Source: Rhizomys pruinosus
Lineage: Eukaryota > Chordata > Mammalia > Rodentia > Spalacidae
Direction of reading: 5' to 3'
DNA: 64,000 bases
NCBI GenBank assembly: GCA_009823505.1
Contig: VZQC01006732.1
Coordinates: 738,171-802,170 of the forward strand
A program made the position numbers and the translations under genes. Below the pieces are notes generated by a model. It was not told the origin of the DNA and ran no database searches. It saw only the letters and a program-made list of their open reading frames with translations. Position 1 is the stretch's first letter. Each line of letters begins with the position of its first letter. Shown piece by piece: positions 1-10,437 of the stretch.

Positions 1-7
1 GGAGGCA

Positions 8-172
8 TTTTGGTGTAGCTGAACAGTAGTGAACTTTCGGAGTCAGAGACCTAGGTTTAGATCCAGGCTTGCCAGAGGTCAAGTGTGCTGAGCTCTTCTC
101 CGAGCCTCAGTTCATTCACATGTAAAGTGGAAATAGAACATGCCTCACAATGGTAGCCATTGTCATTAAACC
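8..172 (+). repeat. MIR SINE, old
   Basis: The order of blocks matches a diverged MIR: a tRNA-like start, a core around GTTTAGATCCAGGCTTGCC, then CCTCAGTTCATTCACATGTAAAGTGG and CCTCACAATGG. MIRs are ancient mammalian SINEs with no present mobility. The assignment is by eye; the divergence is high. Confidence 0.7.
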
Positions 173-360
173 CTGCCAGGGCTGCCCCTGACGAGCCTGC
201 CACAGGCCCTTTGCAGCCCAGCCCTCGTCACAAATACTTTGATGAGGCCCAAGGGCTCCCTCGGCTCCTAGACAGAGGAAGGTTACACATCATGTTCATG
301 ACTGGCTGGTCCAGTGGCTGAGCCTGCCCTTCGTGTCTGATTACTGTCCTTCCCCAACAG

Positions 361-472
361 GTCACAGAGATCTGGTTTACATATTTCAATGATCACTATC
401 AAGTCCTCTTAAAGACTCATGACCAACAAATAGATTTACTGGGGAAACAATTTGTGAGTGACACTGGTCTGG
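361..472 (+). CDS. Putative internal coding exon of an unidentified gene
   Basis: A 112-bp segment is bounded by a good splice acceptor (pyrimidine-rich run ending TCCTTCCCCAACAG at 360) and a consensus donor (GG|GTAAGT at 473). Only the frame starting at 361 is open. It gives 37 codons beginning VTEIWFTYFNDHYQ and ending FVSDTGL, and the exon ends with one extra base, so it would be a phase 0 to phase 1 exon. The other two frames contain stops. It sits in non-repeat DNA downstream of a MIR, as an exon within introns would. I do not recognise the protein. An open frame of this length is not rare by chance, so the support comes mainly from the paired splice sites. No second exon of the same gene was found in the window. 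Confidence 0.35.
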
Positions 473-1112
473 GTAAGTAGCAACTCTCCCTGGCAAGTAG
501 CACAGTGACTTCTTCCTACCTAATACTCGGGCCTTGCCCCATCATGGGAAATAGTGCCACGTTCCCCAATTTGCAGATGGAGGAAATGGAGCTTTTATCA
601 ATAACAGAAAGAAATCAGATTCTGTTATCAGACATAACCCCCAGGAGGCTGATGATTGACAAATTTGGAGGAAATATGACCCTGTTAGAGTCCCTGTGCT
701 TCCCACAAAGCATCTGTTTCCTATTTGTTGTCCTTCCAGGGCACACAGGTCAAGGTTGTCTCTTGCCGATTTGTCAGTTTCCTCCTTTACAGAGCAGTGA
801 CTGCCTGGGGGCAGGACCAAGACTTGACTCCTCTCCTTCCCCAGGCCCCGCAAGTACTGAGGATTGAGCAGCACCGTATGGGGTCCTGAGCTCTGAGACA
901 ATCCAGAGAGATGGGGATTTCGTTTCCACTCAGGAGAGGCCTCCAGTACTTCAGTTAGTTATGTAGAGCACATGTGCAGAAACAAAAGCACACTCCCCGA
1001 GCCCCCAGAGTGAAGATGGGAGGGCCCCGGGTGGCACTGAGCAGGGGAGACTTTGGAGGAAAGATGTTTAAGCTGAGGTGTAAACATTTAGTAACATTAT
1101 CGAGTTTTCTCA
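473..1112. other. Single-copy DNA, no feature recognised
   Basis: Nothing here resembles a known repeat family. Short open frames on both strands overlap each other and lack coding character. If 361-472 is an exon, this is intron. Confidence 0.5.
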
Positions 1113-1190
1113 TTAGGAAAGTATATTAGTCACTTTTTTGTTACTGTGATAGAAATACCATGACCACAGGAACTTATAAAACGAAGAGTC

Positions 1191-1454
1191 AGGCTGGAGA
1201 GATGGCCTAGCTGTTAAGAGCACCGACTGCTCTTGCAGAGGACCTGGGTTCGATCCCCAGCACCCACATGGCGGCTGAGAACCATCTGTAACTCCAATTC
1301 CAGGAGACTCCAGTTCCAGGGGAATCCGACACCCTCTTCTAACCTCCGAGGCATTGCATGACATGGGTGCACAGACCTACATGCAGACAGTACATTCATA
1401 TGCATAAAATAAATAAATTCATATGCATAAAATTAATTAATTAATTAAAAAAAG
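1191..1454 (+). repeat. B2-class SINE, full length
   Basis: It starts GGCTGGAGAGATGGCCTAG, carries tRNA-like Pol III boxes (GTTAAGAGCACCGAC, then GGGTTCGATCC) and ends in an A-rich tail. The short duplication GAAGAGTC occurs on both sides (1183-1190 and 1455-1462) and marks the insertion. The body (CAGCACCCACATGGCGGCTG) is closer to B3 than to mouse B2. Confidence 0.9.
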
Positions 1455-1462
1455 GAAGAGTC

Positions 1463-1612
1463 GCTCTGCCTGGTGGCCCATGCCTTTAATCCCAGCACTC
1501 AGAAGGCAGAGGTAGGTGGTTCTCTGTGAGTTCAAGGCCAGCCTGGTGTACATAGTGAGTTCTAGGACAGCTGGGACTACAGGGAGACTATCTCAAAAAG
1601 ACCAAACATTTT
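1463..1612 (+). repeat. B1 SINE
   Basis: It shows the B1 order: CATGCCTTTAATCCCAGCACT, then GTTCAAGGCCAGCCTGG, then GAGTTCTAGGACAGC, and an A-rich end. It lies directly behind the B2 at 1191, and both interrupt one older repeat. Confidence 0.9.
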
Positions 1613-1914
1613 TTTAAAAAAGGAAGTTTGAATGCTAATTTCAGGGGAATTAGAGTCCACTGTGGCAGGGAGGATGGTGGCAGGGGGTGCTGGAGCAGAG
1701 AGCAAAAGGTTCACATCTTTAAGCAGACGCAGGAAGCAGAGAGAGACTTGAGATTGGCAAGGCTTGTTGAACTCTCTAAGCCTGCCCCAAGTGACATCCT
1801 TCTTCCCGCATGGCCACACCTTCTAAGATCTCCCAAAATAGTGCCACCAACTAGGAATAAAATGCCAAATGCTTAGAACTTATGGGGGACATTCTCATTC
1901 AAACTACCACAAGG

Positions 1915-2170
1915 AATGATTCACACTGTAGCAAAAAATCTTAGAAATCATAGTTACTGACTGAAACGATGAACTTCTGCTCAAAACAGTCAACTTCCTC
2001 ATGGAGAATATTGAGAAAGACTGAGAAAGAGATGAAAGGCATGTTTGGCAAAATGCATGAGCTCTGGTGGGGTGGGGGAATGGGGGGGACACAGGTCTAG
2101 AGTTGTTAAAAAAATTAAATTTATAAAAAAATAAAATAAAAAATAAAAAAAATAAAGACAAAAAAAAAAA
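1915..2170 (+). repeat. L1 3' UTR end with A-rich tail
   Basis: The piece contains blocks typical of the L1 3' end in this genome: GAACTTCTGCTCAAAAC, GAGAAAGACTGAGAAAGAG, and GCATGAGCTCTGGTGGGG followed by ACACAGGTCTAG. The same blocks occur reversed at 29280-29450. It ends in an A-rich run at 2106-2170. Confidence 0.75.
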
Positions 2171-2880
2171 GTAATAGAACAAAGACAATGCTCAGTTTGC
2201 CTTGCAACTAAGGATTTTGTGCTAGCATCCACAAATAAAGGGCACCATAAGTCATTTGTTTTTCTGGGACTGTGTTATTTACTTACCATAATGTCTTCTA
2301 GTTCCTTTCATTTACCTGCAAAGTTCATGATGTCATCTTTCATTACTGTTGCAGAGAACTCCATTGTGTAGATGAACCACCTTTTCTGTATCCACTCATT
2401 GGTTGAGGGACATTTGGGTTGCTTCCAGCTTTTTGCTATTGTGAAGAGAGCTGCAGTAAACATAGATGTGCATGTGTCTTTGTGAAAGGAAAAGTCTTGT
2501 GGGTATATACCCAGGAGTGGTATGACTGGGTCAGGTGGTAGGCTCATTTTCAGTCTTTTAAGATTTCTCCACACTACTTTCCATAGGGGTTGCATGAGTT
2601 TGCATTCCCATCAGCAGTGGATGAGTGTTCCCCTTTCTCTACAACCTCTCCAGCATTTGATGTCATTTGTTTTAGTAATCTTGGTCATTCTTACCGGGGT
2701 AAGGTGAAATCTTAAGCTGGTTTTAATTTGCATCTCCTTAATTATTAGTGTGACATTGAACACTTTCTGAGATGTTTCTCAGCCATCTTCACTTCTTCAT
2801 TTGTGAATTCTTTGGTTGTTTTTTTAAGTTGTAAACTTTGTATTTCTTTATCAATATATTCTTTGATTTTTATCCAAAGT
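2171..2880 (-). repeat. L1 fragment: end of ORF2 and start of 3' UTR, antisense
   Basis: Read on the minus strand it gives the C-terminal part of L1 ORF2 and the start of the 3' UTR. Landmarks on the plus strand are TTTCTGGGACTGTGTTATTT, GTGGGTATATACCCAGGAGT and CATCAGCAGTGGATGAGTG. These correspond to sense blocks at 61590-62040. It lacks exactly the 3'-terminal part present in opposite orientation at 1915-2170. Confidence 0.8.
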
Positions 2881-3240
2881 TCTTAAAATCATTAGCTACA
2901 TCTTCAGAACTACAACTCTTACTGCATTCAGTTATATCCATCTTGCTCAATAGGCTAGTAGATGCTGTTAATGTTTTCTGACTGTTCCTATTATGTTATA
3001 TATGTGGACCACTGTCTCTAAGATGCCCTTGAGAGTCAAGCCCAAAAGGAGAAACAGATATCCACTGGGGCTGTGAGGGGACACCAGCTTGCTGTTTTCC
3101 TGTTTCCCAGCCAGGTTCTTTATCATATACACAAACCCTGAGAAGTGACAGCCAGAGCTTGTCAGGGCACAGGTTCCAGAGCCCAGAGGAGGCTTGAGTC
3201 AGGAGCACTGGCCCCTCCTCACCCATGAATCCTGCCAGGA
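2881..3240. other. Unassigned DNA
   Basis: The segment lies between two antisense L1 pieces. I see no repeat signature, splice-bounded open frame or RNA gene. The 76-codon minus-strand frame at 2996-3226 has no recognisable motif. Confidence 0.4.
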
Positions 3241-3720
3241 TTTTGTTTCAATAGATAAATGTGCAGAGGTAGTTCATGATTTTAGCTTGCATTGCCTTAG
3301 TGACTAAAAATACTGAACATTTTTACTAGCTTAGTCACATTTTTTCACTGATGAAAAGTCTGTTCAGACTCTTGGTCAATTTTTATAAATGGATGATATG
3401 TTTTCTCATTTTGAGTTTGAGTATTGCTTGCCTCTTTTTAATAAGCCTTTTATGAGATGAAATATGAAAATATTTCACCCACTCTGTAATTTGTCCTTCC
3501 ATTTCTTAGCACTGTCATTGACAGATCAAAGGATTTTAATTTTGATAAAGTTCTTTCAATCATTTTTTCTTTAAATTTTTGTTTTGATGCTATACTTAAA
3601 ACTCATTAGCAAACATGACATCATACAAATTTTTCTCTCATGTTTCCTCCCAGATAGTCTTTAATTTTGTATTGTGCATATGTATGTGACTTATTACAAT
3701 GTGGTGTGAAAGCAGACATC
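3241..3720 (-). repeat. Ancient L1M-type L1 fragment, antisense
   Basis: The order of degraded blocks follows old mammalian L1 ORF2 C-terminus in antisense: GTCTGTTCAGACTCTTGGTC, CACCCACTCTGTAATTTGTC, then GGATTTTAATTTTGATAAAG. Divergence is much higher than for the rodent L1 copies elsewhere in the window. Confidence 0.65.
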
Positions 3721-3740
3721 TAAATATTTTTTGGTCTGGG

Positions 3741-3952
3741 AAAACATTTTTTTTTATTTTTTTATTTTTATTTATTTATTTATTTTTATTTTTTTTTTTT
3801 TTTGGTCTTTTCTAGACAGGGTCTCCCTGTAGCCCCAGCTGTCCTGGAATTCGCTCTGTAGACCAGGCTGGCCTTGAACTCACAAAGATCCGCCTGCCTC
3901 TGCTTCCCAAGTGCTAGGATTAAAGGCGTGAGCCACCACGCCTGGCTGGAAA
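3741..3952 (-). repeat. B1 SINE, antisense, with T-rich tail
   Basis: The T-rich run (3741-3803) is the reversed A-tail. It is followed by GACAGGGTCTCCCTGTAGC, CAGGCTGGCCTTGAACTCAC and GGATTAAAGGCGTGAGCCAC, a full reversed B1. Confidence 0.9.
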
Positions 3953-4560
3953 ACATTTTTTAAAATGGTACTTAAGCAAAAAGAAAAATGTTGCCATTCC
4001 AAACTAAGCATTTTTAAAATTACAGATTTTTCTTTTTTAATGCAGGATAGCTACCATTTTCTTCTAATTTACAGTATTGCAGATATATATGTAACACATT
4101 TAACAATTTTTTAAAAACACAAAATATCTGAAACAATGGACAACTGTGATCTTAAACAAGCATAAAAGTAAGTCTGACAGTTGGTCCGGTTACTGCAGAT
4201 CTTCCAGGCTTCTGTAGAGGTTATTGCAGAACTTCCAGGCTTCTATAGTCAGTGGGTTTTCCAGGCCTCTGAGCATGTTCAGTGGAGCTGAGAGCATACC
4301 AAGACAAAGCAAGGAGACACTTCAAGGACGCCTACGGAGAAGAGAGTACTTCCTCAGACAGTACCACAGCAGTGCATACACAGAGCCCCTTGCAAGGTTT
4401 TTTTAATACATAAATATATCTTTATTATATAAGAATAATCATAATCCATATATTATCACAATATTGAGACAATTAAATGGAAGAACTTATGCCAGTCACT
4501 TAGCCCAGACCTGGAAAATGGCATATGTACAGTAATGACATATCGTCATAATCACATTGC
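3953..4560. other. AT-rich DNA with a short degenerate tandem repeat
   Basis: No gene is seen. At 4188-4275 an approximately 30-bp unit containing CTTCCAGGCTTCT is present about three times with drift (TGCAGATCTTCCAGGCTTCT, TGCAGAACTTCCAGGCTTCT, then GGGTTTTCCAGGCCTCT). The rest is AT-rich and unassigned. Confidence 0.45.
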
Positions 4561-4680
4561 AGTTATTTATTTATTTTTTATTTTTTGAGACACAGACTCC
4601 CTATAGCCCCAGCTGGCCTGGCACTCACTCTACCTCCTGAGTGCTAGTATTAAAGCCATGATGCGCCATCATTTCTGGCT
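4561..4680 (-). repeat. B1 SINE, antisense, internally deleted
   Basis: It has a T-rich tail, then GACTCCCTATAGCCCCAGC and CTGAGTGCTAGTATTAAAG. The central part of B1 around the CAGGCTGGCCTTGAAC block is missing. Confidence 0.75.
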
Positions 4681-4783
4681 TAAAGGCGGTTCTTAGCCTC
4701 CATGTGGGTCCTGGGAATCAAACCCAGGTCCTCTGCAAGAGCAGTCAGTGCTCCTAACCGCTGAGCCATCTGTCCAGCCCCAC
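4681..4783 (-). repeat. B2-class SINE 5' part, antisense
   Basis: Blocks GGTTCTTAGCCTCCATGTGG, CAAACCCAGGTCCTCTGCAA and CTGAGCCATCTGTCCAGCCC are a reversed B2 head. The 3' half is absent. It abuts the B1 at 4561. Confidence 0.85.
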
Positions 4784-5024
4784 AAGTTGTTTTTTTCTTT
4801 GACCATATGAAGCAACATATTCACAGGTCTTTAGGATGAGAATATGGAAACCTTTAGAGGCCAACATTCTGCCTACTAGGGCTAATACATAGAAAACAGA
4901 CAAAATGAAATTACAGCATCTATCTTCTTCATCAAAAAGAAGGCAAGTGAAGGGAGACAAAAGAGCAAAGAACCAGTGGGAACAAAGGGAACAAGAGCAA
5001 GATGGTGATTTAAACACAATCCTG
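4784..5024. other. Unassigned DNA
   Basis: No clear repeat or gene signal is visible between the B2 piece and the L1 piece. Short minus-strand open frames here extend into the L1 and are not meaningful. Confidence 0.35.
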
Positions 5025-5880
5025 ACTGGATTGTGAGCTTGTGCAGCTGTGGGGGTGAAGATTCCCAGCCACCCAGAGCGAAAAGCTGGAACCAACCCAA
5101 GAGCCTCTCAACCAATGAGTGGATAGAGAAAATGTGGTACATGTACACAATGGAGTATTATGCAGCGGTAAGGAAGAAGACATCATGAAATTTGAAGGTT
5201 AATGGATGGAACTACAAGATATTATGCTAAGTGAAGTAACACAGTCCCAGAAAAAAACAACAATGAATGTTATCCCTCATCTGTAGATGCTAGCACCAAG
5301 TACCTAGTTGTAAGACAAACTGAGCAATGTTAATATTATATTCCTCATTATCTGAAAACAACTGTGCTCTTATATTGTGAATCCCTAAACATGTTCTAGA
5401 ATTAACCTACCATTTATTTTCAGACTTTGGAATTTTGGTATATGGGTGGAGGATATGTATGCATATTTTAGAGTAATGTAAAATCAAAATGGAAAAATGC
5501 AAATCCTGAAATATGACATGGAAATAACATACAGTTTGTTTTCAGATGACATAAATATAGGTGTGATGTATATTCAACATATATACATACATTGAAGAAA
5601 TATAAGTTGTAGGGAACAACAACAACAACAAAAGAGCCGGTACAAAACCAAACCAAAACCAAAACCAAAAAAACCAAAAATGACTGAAACAGTGAGACTC
5701 TCCCCAAAACAATAATCCTCTGCTTTGGAAAACCTCTGACTCAGAAAAACATGCAACATATATGGCAGAATGCATAAACTCAGGTGAGATGGGGGCATGG
5801 AAAGGAAAATGAGTCTAAATTGGATTGAGAAATTATGTATGATATATGAAAAAGTTTAATACAAATAAAAAATATATTAA
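5025..5880 (+). repeat. Short L1: 5' UTR remnant joined to 3' UTR
   Basis: The first part (about 5025-5078) resembles the GC-box part of the L1 5' UTR monomer found at 14793-15010 and 24545-24760: GTGCAGCTGTGGGGGTG against GTGTAGCTGTGGGGGCG. From 5079 the sequence is the L1 3' end (GGAACCAACCCAAGAGCC, ATGGAGTATTATGCAGC, then ACACAGTCCCAGAAAAA), ending in an A-rich tail at 5858-5880. All of ORF1 and nearly all of ORF2 are missing. The join lies at the same L1 position as in the element at 29262-30022. The 5' UTR match is short and diverged. Confidence 0.65.
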
Positions 5881-5899
5881 CAAAAATAAGTAAATGTTG

Positions 5900-5985
5900 A
5901 GCTGGGATGTAGCTCAATGGTAAAGTTCATGATTACTGAATGAAACCCCAGCACTAAAATGAATGAAACAAACAAACAAACAAAA
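5900..5985 (+). repeat. ID SINE
   Basis: The core GGGATGTAGCTCAATGGTAA and the following ACCCCAGCACT are ID-type (tRNA-Ala-like, BC1-related). It ends in an AAAC-rich tail. Confidence 0.75.
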
Positions 5986-6090
5986 ATACTTTGTCATGAC
6001 ACCATATATAACTACATTTATTTCATGGGAATGCTTCCTAGTATTTCCTACACAAGGCTGCTTGAGCTTTTGTCCAAGCCTTTTCTAAAA

Positions 6091-6147
6091 TATTATACAT
6101 ATATATTACATATTATACATATATATTATATTATATAAAATATTATA
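6091..6147. repeat. TA-rich simple repeat
   Basis: The block ATTATACATATATATTA occurs twice within 57 bp of TA-rich sequence, followed by TATTATATTATATAAAA. Confidence 0.7.
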
Positions 6148-6739
6148 CTAAAATTATCAGGCTGGTATCAGGCCTTTCTGGATGCTTAATGACCATATTT
6201 AATGCCCATACCAATTTGGCCAAGGGACTTAAGGGATAACTTTGTTCCTTGCCCTCAGAGGACAACTAAGTCCCAGGGGACTGCATGGGGGCATTTCTTG
6301 AAATGTCCTGCAAATGTGAGTCACCAGTCTTCCTGTGCAGGGAGGTCTTGAAGATCCACTAATGAGACTTCAGCCAGTGTCCAGTCTATAAAGAGGAAAG
6401 TCTGCTCATGCTTCAAAAAGAGAAGCCTAGTCTAGCAAGACCTGACTTTGTCCTCAAGTGGATGGAACTGGTAAATGAAAAGCCAAAAGGAGCCAGGGGC
6501 TCCTTCCCCCCCTCCAAAACCTAAGTGACCCCTGAGGACCAGATCCTCAACTGACCTTGAGAAAACAAAAACCTTGGTTAATCTGGGCTAACTGTGTGGC
6601 TTTAAACATCCAAAAAGAAAGTATACCATAAATAAATAATCAGTAAGGCCTGAGAAATTGTCCTTCAGGTATAAAACTTGAGATCTTAGTAAAAAGACAA
6701 AAAAAAGCACTGTTGCTACTATCATTTTGCCTGTCTTCA
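6148..6739. other. Unassigned, possibly old repeat
   Basis: No family recognised. It lies just 5' of a segment shared with 45806-46282 and could be a diverged 5' part of the same repeat, but I cannot align it by eye. Confidence 0.3.
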
Positions 6740-6965
6740 ATTCTTACTGGCAATTGCAGCTACCCTGTGGCTTCCACTGCTTTTGCCATCCTTCAAAGAT
6801 GTGAGACACAGCTTTTCAACCTTCCAATATGGACTGAAGACTCATGTCTCTCCAAGAATCCTCCAAACCTTCAGTGCCAGGTGGGGACTGCTGAGACATT
6901 CAGCTTGTGGACTGAGCAGCTATTGGTGTTTCAGCCTCTTTAGAGTGTAGACTGCCATTGTTGAA
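6740..6965 (+). repeat. Old interspersed repeat shared with 45806-46282
   Basis: CTTCAGTGCCAGGTGGGGAC, CTGCTGAGACATTCAGC and TTGTGGACTGAGCAGC match the 46075-46150 region block by block with substitutions. This shows dispersed copies of one repeat family. The 76-codon frame at 6713 reads through it and is not a gene. Confidence 0.55.
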
Positions 6966-7599
6966 CTACCCAGGCTGTATCATGGAGACCAGTACAGGAA
7001 GATCAAGACAGGATGCATGCTTACTGGACCTCATTTGGTGAACACAGGAAGGGAAGACCCCAGTGTGGAGCACAAGGGCAAGACTGATGGGTGTTTGGGC
7101 TTCCTTAAGGAAAACATGACATCTTTCAGTCTAATAAAAAAAGGAAATCATGAAAAAATCTGCAACATGCTAAAAATAAATAAATAAATACAATCCTAAA
7201 ACTATTAGAGGTAAATACTCTCATTATAAAAGACAGAGATTTTTCATATTAGATTTAAAAAGCAAAATGGACTTCAGCTAGGTTTGTTAGACCCTCCACA
7301 GACTGTCATCACCCCACCTTGCCCTTAGCCTCTTGATCCGCATGCTATAGACCTGCCTACTCCCTAGTAAGTCAGATCCCATCCACTGTGCCTTAACTCC
7401 CCCGTACCCTGAACAGCTCGACTCTCTCCCAGAACTCTGGCCCCTTCTAGCCTTGGGCCTAGGCCCTCTCTGCTCTTCCACCATTTTGTTTAAAAGCCAG
7501 TATACCAGTTTTACAATACTTCCATAATGAAGTATTACAAACTGGATGGCAAAATGACCAAAGTGCACTGTCCCTGCCCCAGTTCTAGTGGCTAGAAAT
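6966..7599. other. Unassigned DNA
   Basis: I see no recognisable repeat, RNA gene or spliced open frame. The 93-codon minus frame at 7287-7568 has no motif and no supporting splice sites. Confidence 0.35.
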
Positions 7600-8100
7600 C
7601 CAAGATCCGGATGTTGGCTTATTGCAGAGATATCTGCATACCCATATATACTATGACATTCTTCATAATAGCCAAATTACTGAATCAGCATAGGTGGCTT
7701 CTGACAGATGAATGAAGAAAAGAAAAAGTGGGATGTATACATAATGGAGTATAACTCAGCCATAAAGAATGAAGTCATGTCCTTTGCATGAAAATCAGCA
7801 AAAGCAGGAAATCATCCTGGTAGACTAAATAAGTCAGAGTCAGAGAAATAATTATGTCATGTTTACTCTTAAATATGGAAGCTATTAAATATACAAACCA
7901 ATAAAAAATTAAAGAAAATAGATGAAACCAAAGAGGAATACACTAGAGATAAAGAAGTTGAACAAGAAAAGGAGTTAGAACAGTCAGAGTAATGGAGGGT
8001 TGCATATAACTAATGAACATATGAGCACATATGGTGATGCCCGAATAAGACCCATTATTTCCATGCAAATCCATTGGTTCTCACATGGGATGAATCTGAA
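7600..8100 (+). repeat. Old L1 3' end, sense
   Basis: Blocks such as CATAATAGCCAAATTACTGA, ATAATGGAGTATAACTCAGC and CATAAAGAATGAAGTCATG are the end of L1 ORF2 and start of the 3' UTR. Divergence from the younger L1 in this window is high. Confidence 0.7.
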
Positions 8101-8277
8101 TGTGGCCTAACACAAAATCAACAGAATCACAAATATAGTTAAAACATTAGGTTTGGGGGCTCTTGTTTTTTTTTTTTTCAACTTCTCTGGAGACTTGCTT
8201 ATGTACTTTTTTGCAGTTCTGGAGTGTGACCTTTGTTAATGACATCATGGCAAAAGTTTGGACATGCGTAGAAGAAA

Positions 8278-8300
8278 ATAAGTCAGAAAGAAAGAAAAAA

Positions 8301-8368
<68 letters not shown>

Positions 8369-8412
8369 AGCAAAGAAAGAAAGAAAGAAAAAGAAAGACG
8401 AAAGAAAGAAAG
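8278..8412 (+). repeat. (AAAG)n microsatellite, copy A
   Basis: An almost pure GAAA tract of about 135 bp, with interruptions near its ends. The lysine-rich plus-strand frame and the serine/phenylalanine-rich minus-strand frame through it are not proteins. The copy B counterpart is about twice as long. Confidence 0.95.
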
Positions 8413-8602
8413 CGAGCTACTGACTGGTGTCATAGTGTCTTTGTATGAAACCTGAAAGAATCTAACAAGAAAAACTAAACTCCAAAGCTTCGTAAAGAAG
8501 TTTGGCAAAATCAAAGACATAAGATCAATGCACAGAATTCAAAATTCTGTATACTGCCAGTGAATAATTAAGAAAATGACACTTTAAAAACCTGCTATGT
8601 TG

Positions 8603-8836
8603 GGGCTGGAGAGATGGCTTAGTGGTTAAGAGTGCCAATTGCTCTTGCAGATGACCCGGGTTCGATCCCCAGCACCCACATGGAAGCTGAGAACTGTCTT
8701 TAACTCTAGTTCCAGGGGAATCTGACACCCTCTTCTGACCTCCGCAGCTTTGCACGACACGGGTGCACAAACCTACATGCAGACAGTACATTTATACACA
8801 TAAAATAAATAAATAAATAAAAATTAAAAAGAAAAC
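8603..8836 (+). repeat. B2-class SINE, copy A
   Basis: Full-length B2 from GGGGCTGGAGAGATGGCTTA to an (ATAA)n tail. The target duplication AACCTGCTATGTT lies on both sides (8590-8602 and 8840-8852). Confidence 0.92.
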
Positions 8837-8852
8837 AAAAAACCTGCTATGT

Positions 8853-9165
8853 TAAAAATAAATAAATAAATAAATAAAATGTATAGAGGAAAATATGAGT
8901 AAATCTTTGCAATCTTGTTAGGCATGTCCTTAGCTATGACATCAAAGCACAACCAAAGAAAGGGAAAATAAGCATATTGGACTTCATTACAACAAAAACT
9001 TTCATGCTTCAAATGACGTCATTAAGATGTTAAAGCTCTTTTTATATTGTATATTGTATACGGTGGGATAGTAATGTGACAGGGAGGAAGGGAGATGGTC
9101 TGAATATGTTATTGTATATAATTCTTGAAGCAATAAAAACATTTTAAAAGTTCACTAATAAAAAG
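8853..9165 (+). repeat. Old L1 fragment, copy A
   Basis: GTAAATCTTTGCAATCTTG, GACATCAAAGCACAACCAA and GGACTTCATTACAACAAAA follow the C-terminal part of L1 ORF2. The end (GCAATAAAAACATTTT) resembles an L1 3' terminus. It hosts the B2 at 8603. Confidence 0.6.
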
Positions 9166-10284
9166 GAGGAAAAAACTGCTACGTTAAAGCTGATCCAATT
9201 TTATAATGCCTGATTCATTATTTATTCTTTTTTATGCGTGAACGTAGAATTTTCTGGAGGCTGCCGGTGTGTGATATTGTTACAGACATGAGAACCAGGT
9301 GGGAAAATTTAGCAGTCCTCCATAAAACCAAGCATAGTTGAGGTAAATACAAAACCTGTTTTCAGGGATTAAATACCTGATAAGCAGACAGGGCCCTGAG
9401 TGGTAATAAAGATGGCACACTTTCTGCTGCTTCTTGGTCAGGCAAAGACCTGGCAGGCTTTTTCTCCTATGGAGGAGCAGGAGGAACCTGGAATGCGAGG
9501 AGGGACCAGCAATATATCTCACTCAGCTTGGAGCTGTGACATAAAAGCTTTCTCTTTCTTTAAGTTGACAAATTCAGAAATAGGGGAGAGGGACCAGCCC
9601 CACCCCAGCAAGGGTACTTGATAGGCCCAAGTCCTTCTGAGAACTTTGGGTTTTTCAGTTCTATCCTGGAGAGCTTCACTCTGGGTGAGTGTGTATGCGC
9701 ATGATTCTTTGTCTTTAATAAGTTTGTTACCTGTTGCTGCTTTCTACTGTGTTTGAGATATTCCCTGTGTTTTAGTTCTTTCATTGGCAGAGAAAATGAA
9801 CCCAATTTAGACTCCTAGATTGTGAAAATGTTACTCTTCTCATTGATTTTCTTTTTTCTGGAAAAAGTAATTTTCATAAGGTTTGTGTGTGTGTGTGTGT
9901 GTGTGTGTGAACATGAAATGAGTTTATTATGTCATTATAAATGAATTAAATATTGTATTTAAATTTATCAGTTGTACTTTCTGATATGGTAATTATCAAC
10001 AGATGGATCCAACATAAGCAAGTCTTTGGGAATTTCAAATACTTTGAAGAAGGTAGAACCATGCTCAGATTAGTAGGTTGAGATCTAGTGTCTGACAGAA
10101 TAGAATTGAAGTAAATTACCAAGAGCAGCTCTCAGCTCTTCTGTGTGGAGCTCACATTTATAGCCAGAATTCCACATGCCAGAGAGTTCTATAAAATCAT
10201 TCATCCCTCTGTCTTTCATGTTGCCTTAGTGAAATCCTTCTCTGCATCTCATGTCTGTCCAGCTTAGGTTAGTTTACCCAAGTG
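9166..10284. other. Single-copy DNA, copy A
   Basis: No gene is recognised. It contains a (GT)n tract at 9884-9909. The matching copy B stretch is almost base-identical. Open frames of 60-80 codons here lack any motif or splice context. Confidence 0.5.
9884..9909 (+). repeat. (GT)n microsatellite, copy A
   Basis: About 13 GT units. The copy B counterpart at 20414-20439 has the same length. Confidence 0.9.
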
Positions 10285-10437
10285 CAAGTATCTCTGTTTT
10301 GTTTTTGTTTTGATATGGGGGTCTCCCTGTAGGCCCCAGCTGACCTGGAACTCACTTAGACACGAGAATCAAAGAATCCACTTGCCTTCTACCTCCCACA
10401 TGCTGGAATTAAAGGCACATGCCACCACTCTATGCTT
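10285..10437 (-). repeat. B1 SINE, antisense, old, copy A
   Basis: GGGTCTCCCTGTAGGCCCC, CAGCTGACCTGGAACTCAC and GGAATTAAAGGCACATGCCA are a diverged reversed B1. Copy A and copy B differ here by several small indels (for example GTAGGCCCC against GTAGCCCC). Confidence 0.8.

Larger units (their letters stand above)
1113..1914 (+). repeat. Rodent mid-repetitive element split by B2 and B1
   Basis: The left part (1113-1190) has the start typical of this family (TTAGTCACTTTTTTGTTACTG, then CCATGACCACAGG). The right part (1613-1914) continues with GAGTCCACTGTGGCAGGGAGG and ends near CATTCAAACTACCACAA. A relative without the nested SINEs lies at 51430-51782 and shows the same order of blocks uninterrupted. 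I do not name the family because I cannot confirm its class from sequence alone. Confidence 0.6.

Noticed and set aside
1246..1258. GGTTCGATCC boxes suggesting tRNA genes
   Set aside because: These are the Pol III B boxes of B2 and ID SINEs; no cloverleaf with an acceptor stem was found.
4188..4275. Functional tandem array
   Set aside because: Only about three drifting units with CTTCCAGGCTTCT; too short and irregular to claim more than a degenerate repeat.
8163..8423. Lysine/glutamate-rich open frame
   Set aside because: It is the translation of an AAAG microsatellite; the same applies to 18495-18977 and the minus-strand frames across both tracts.
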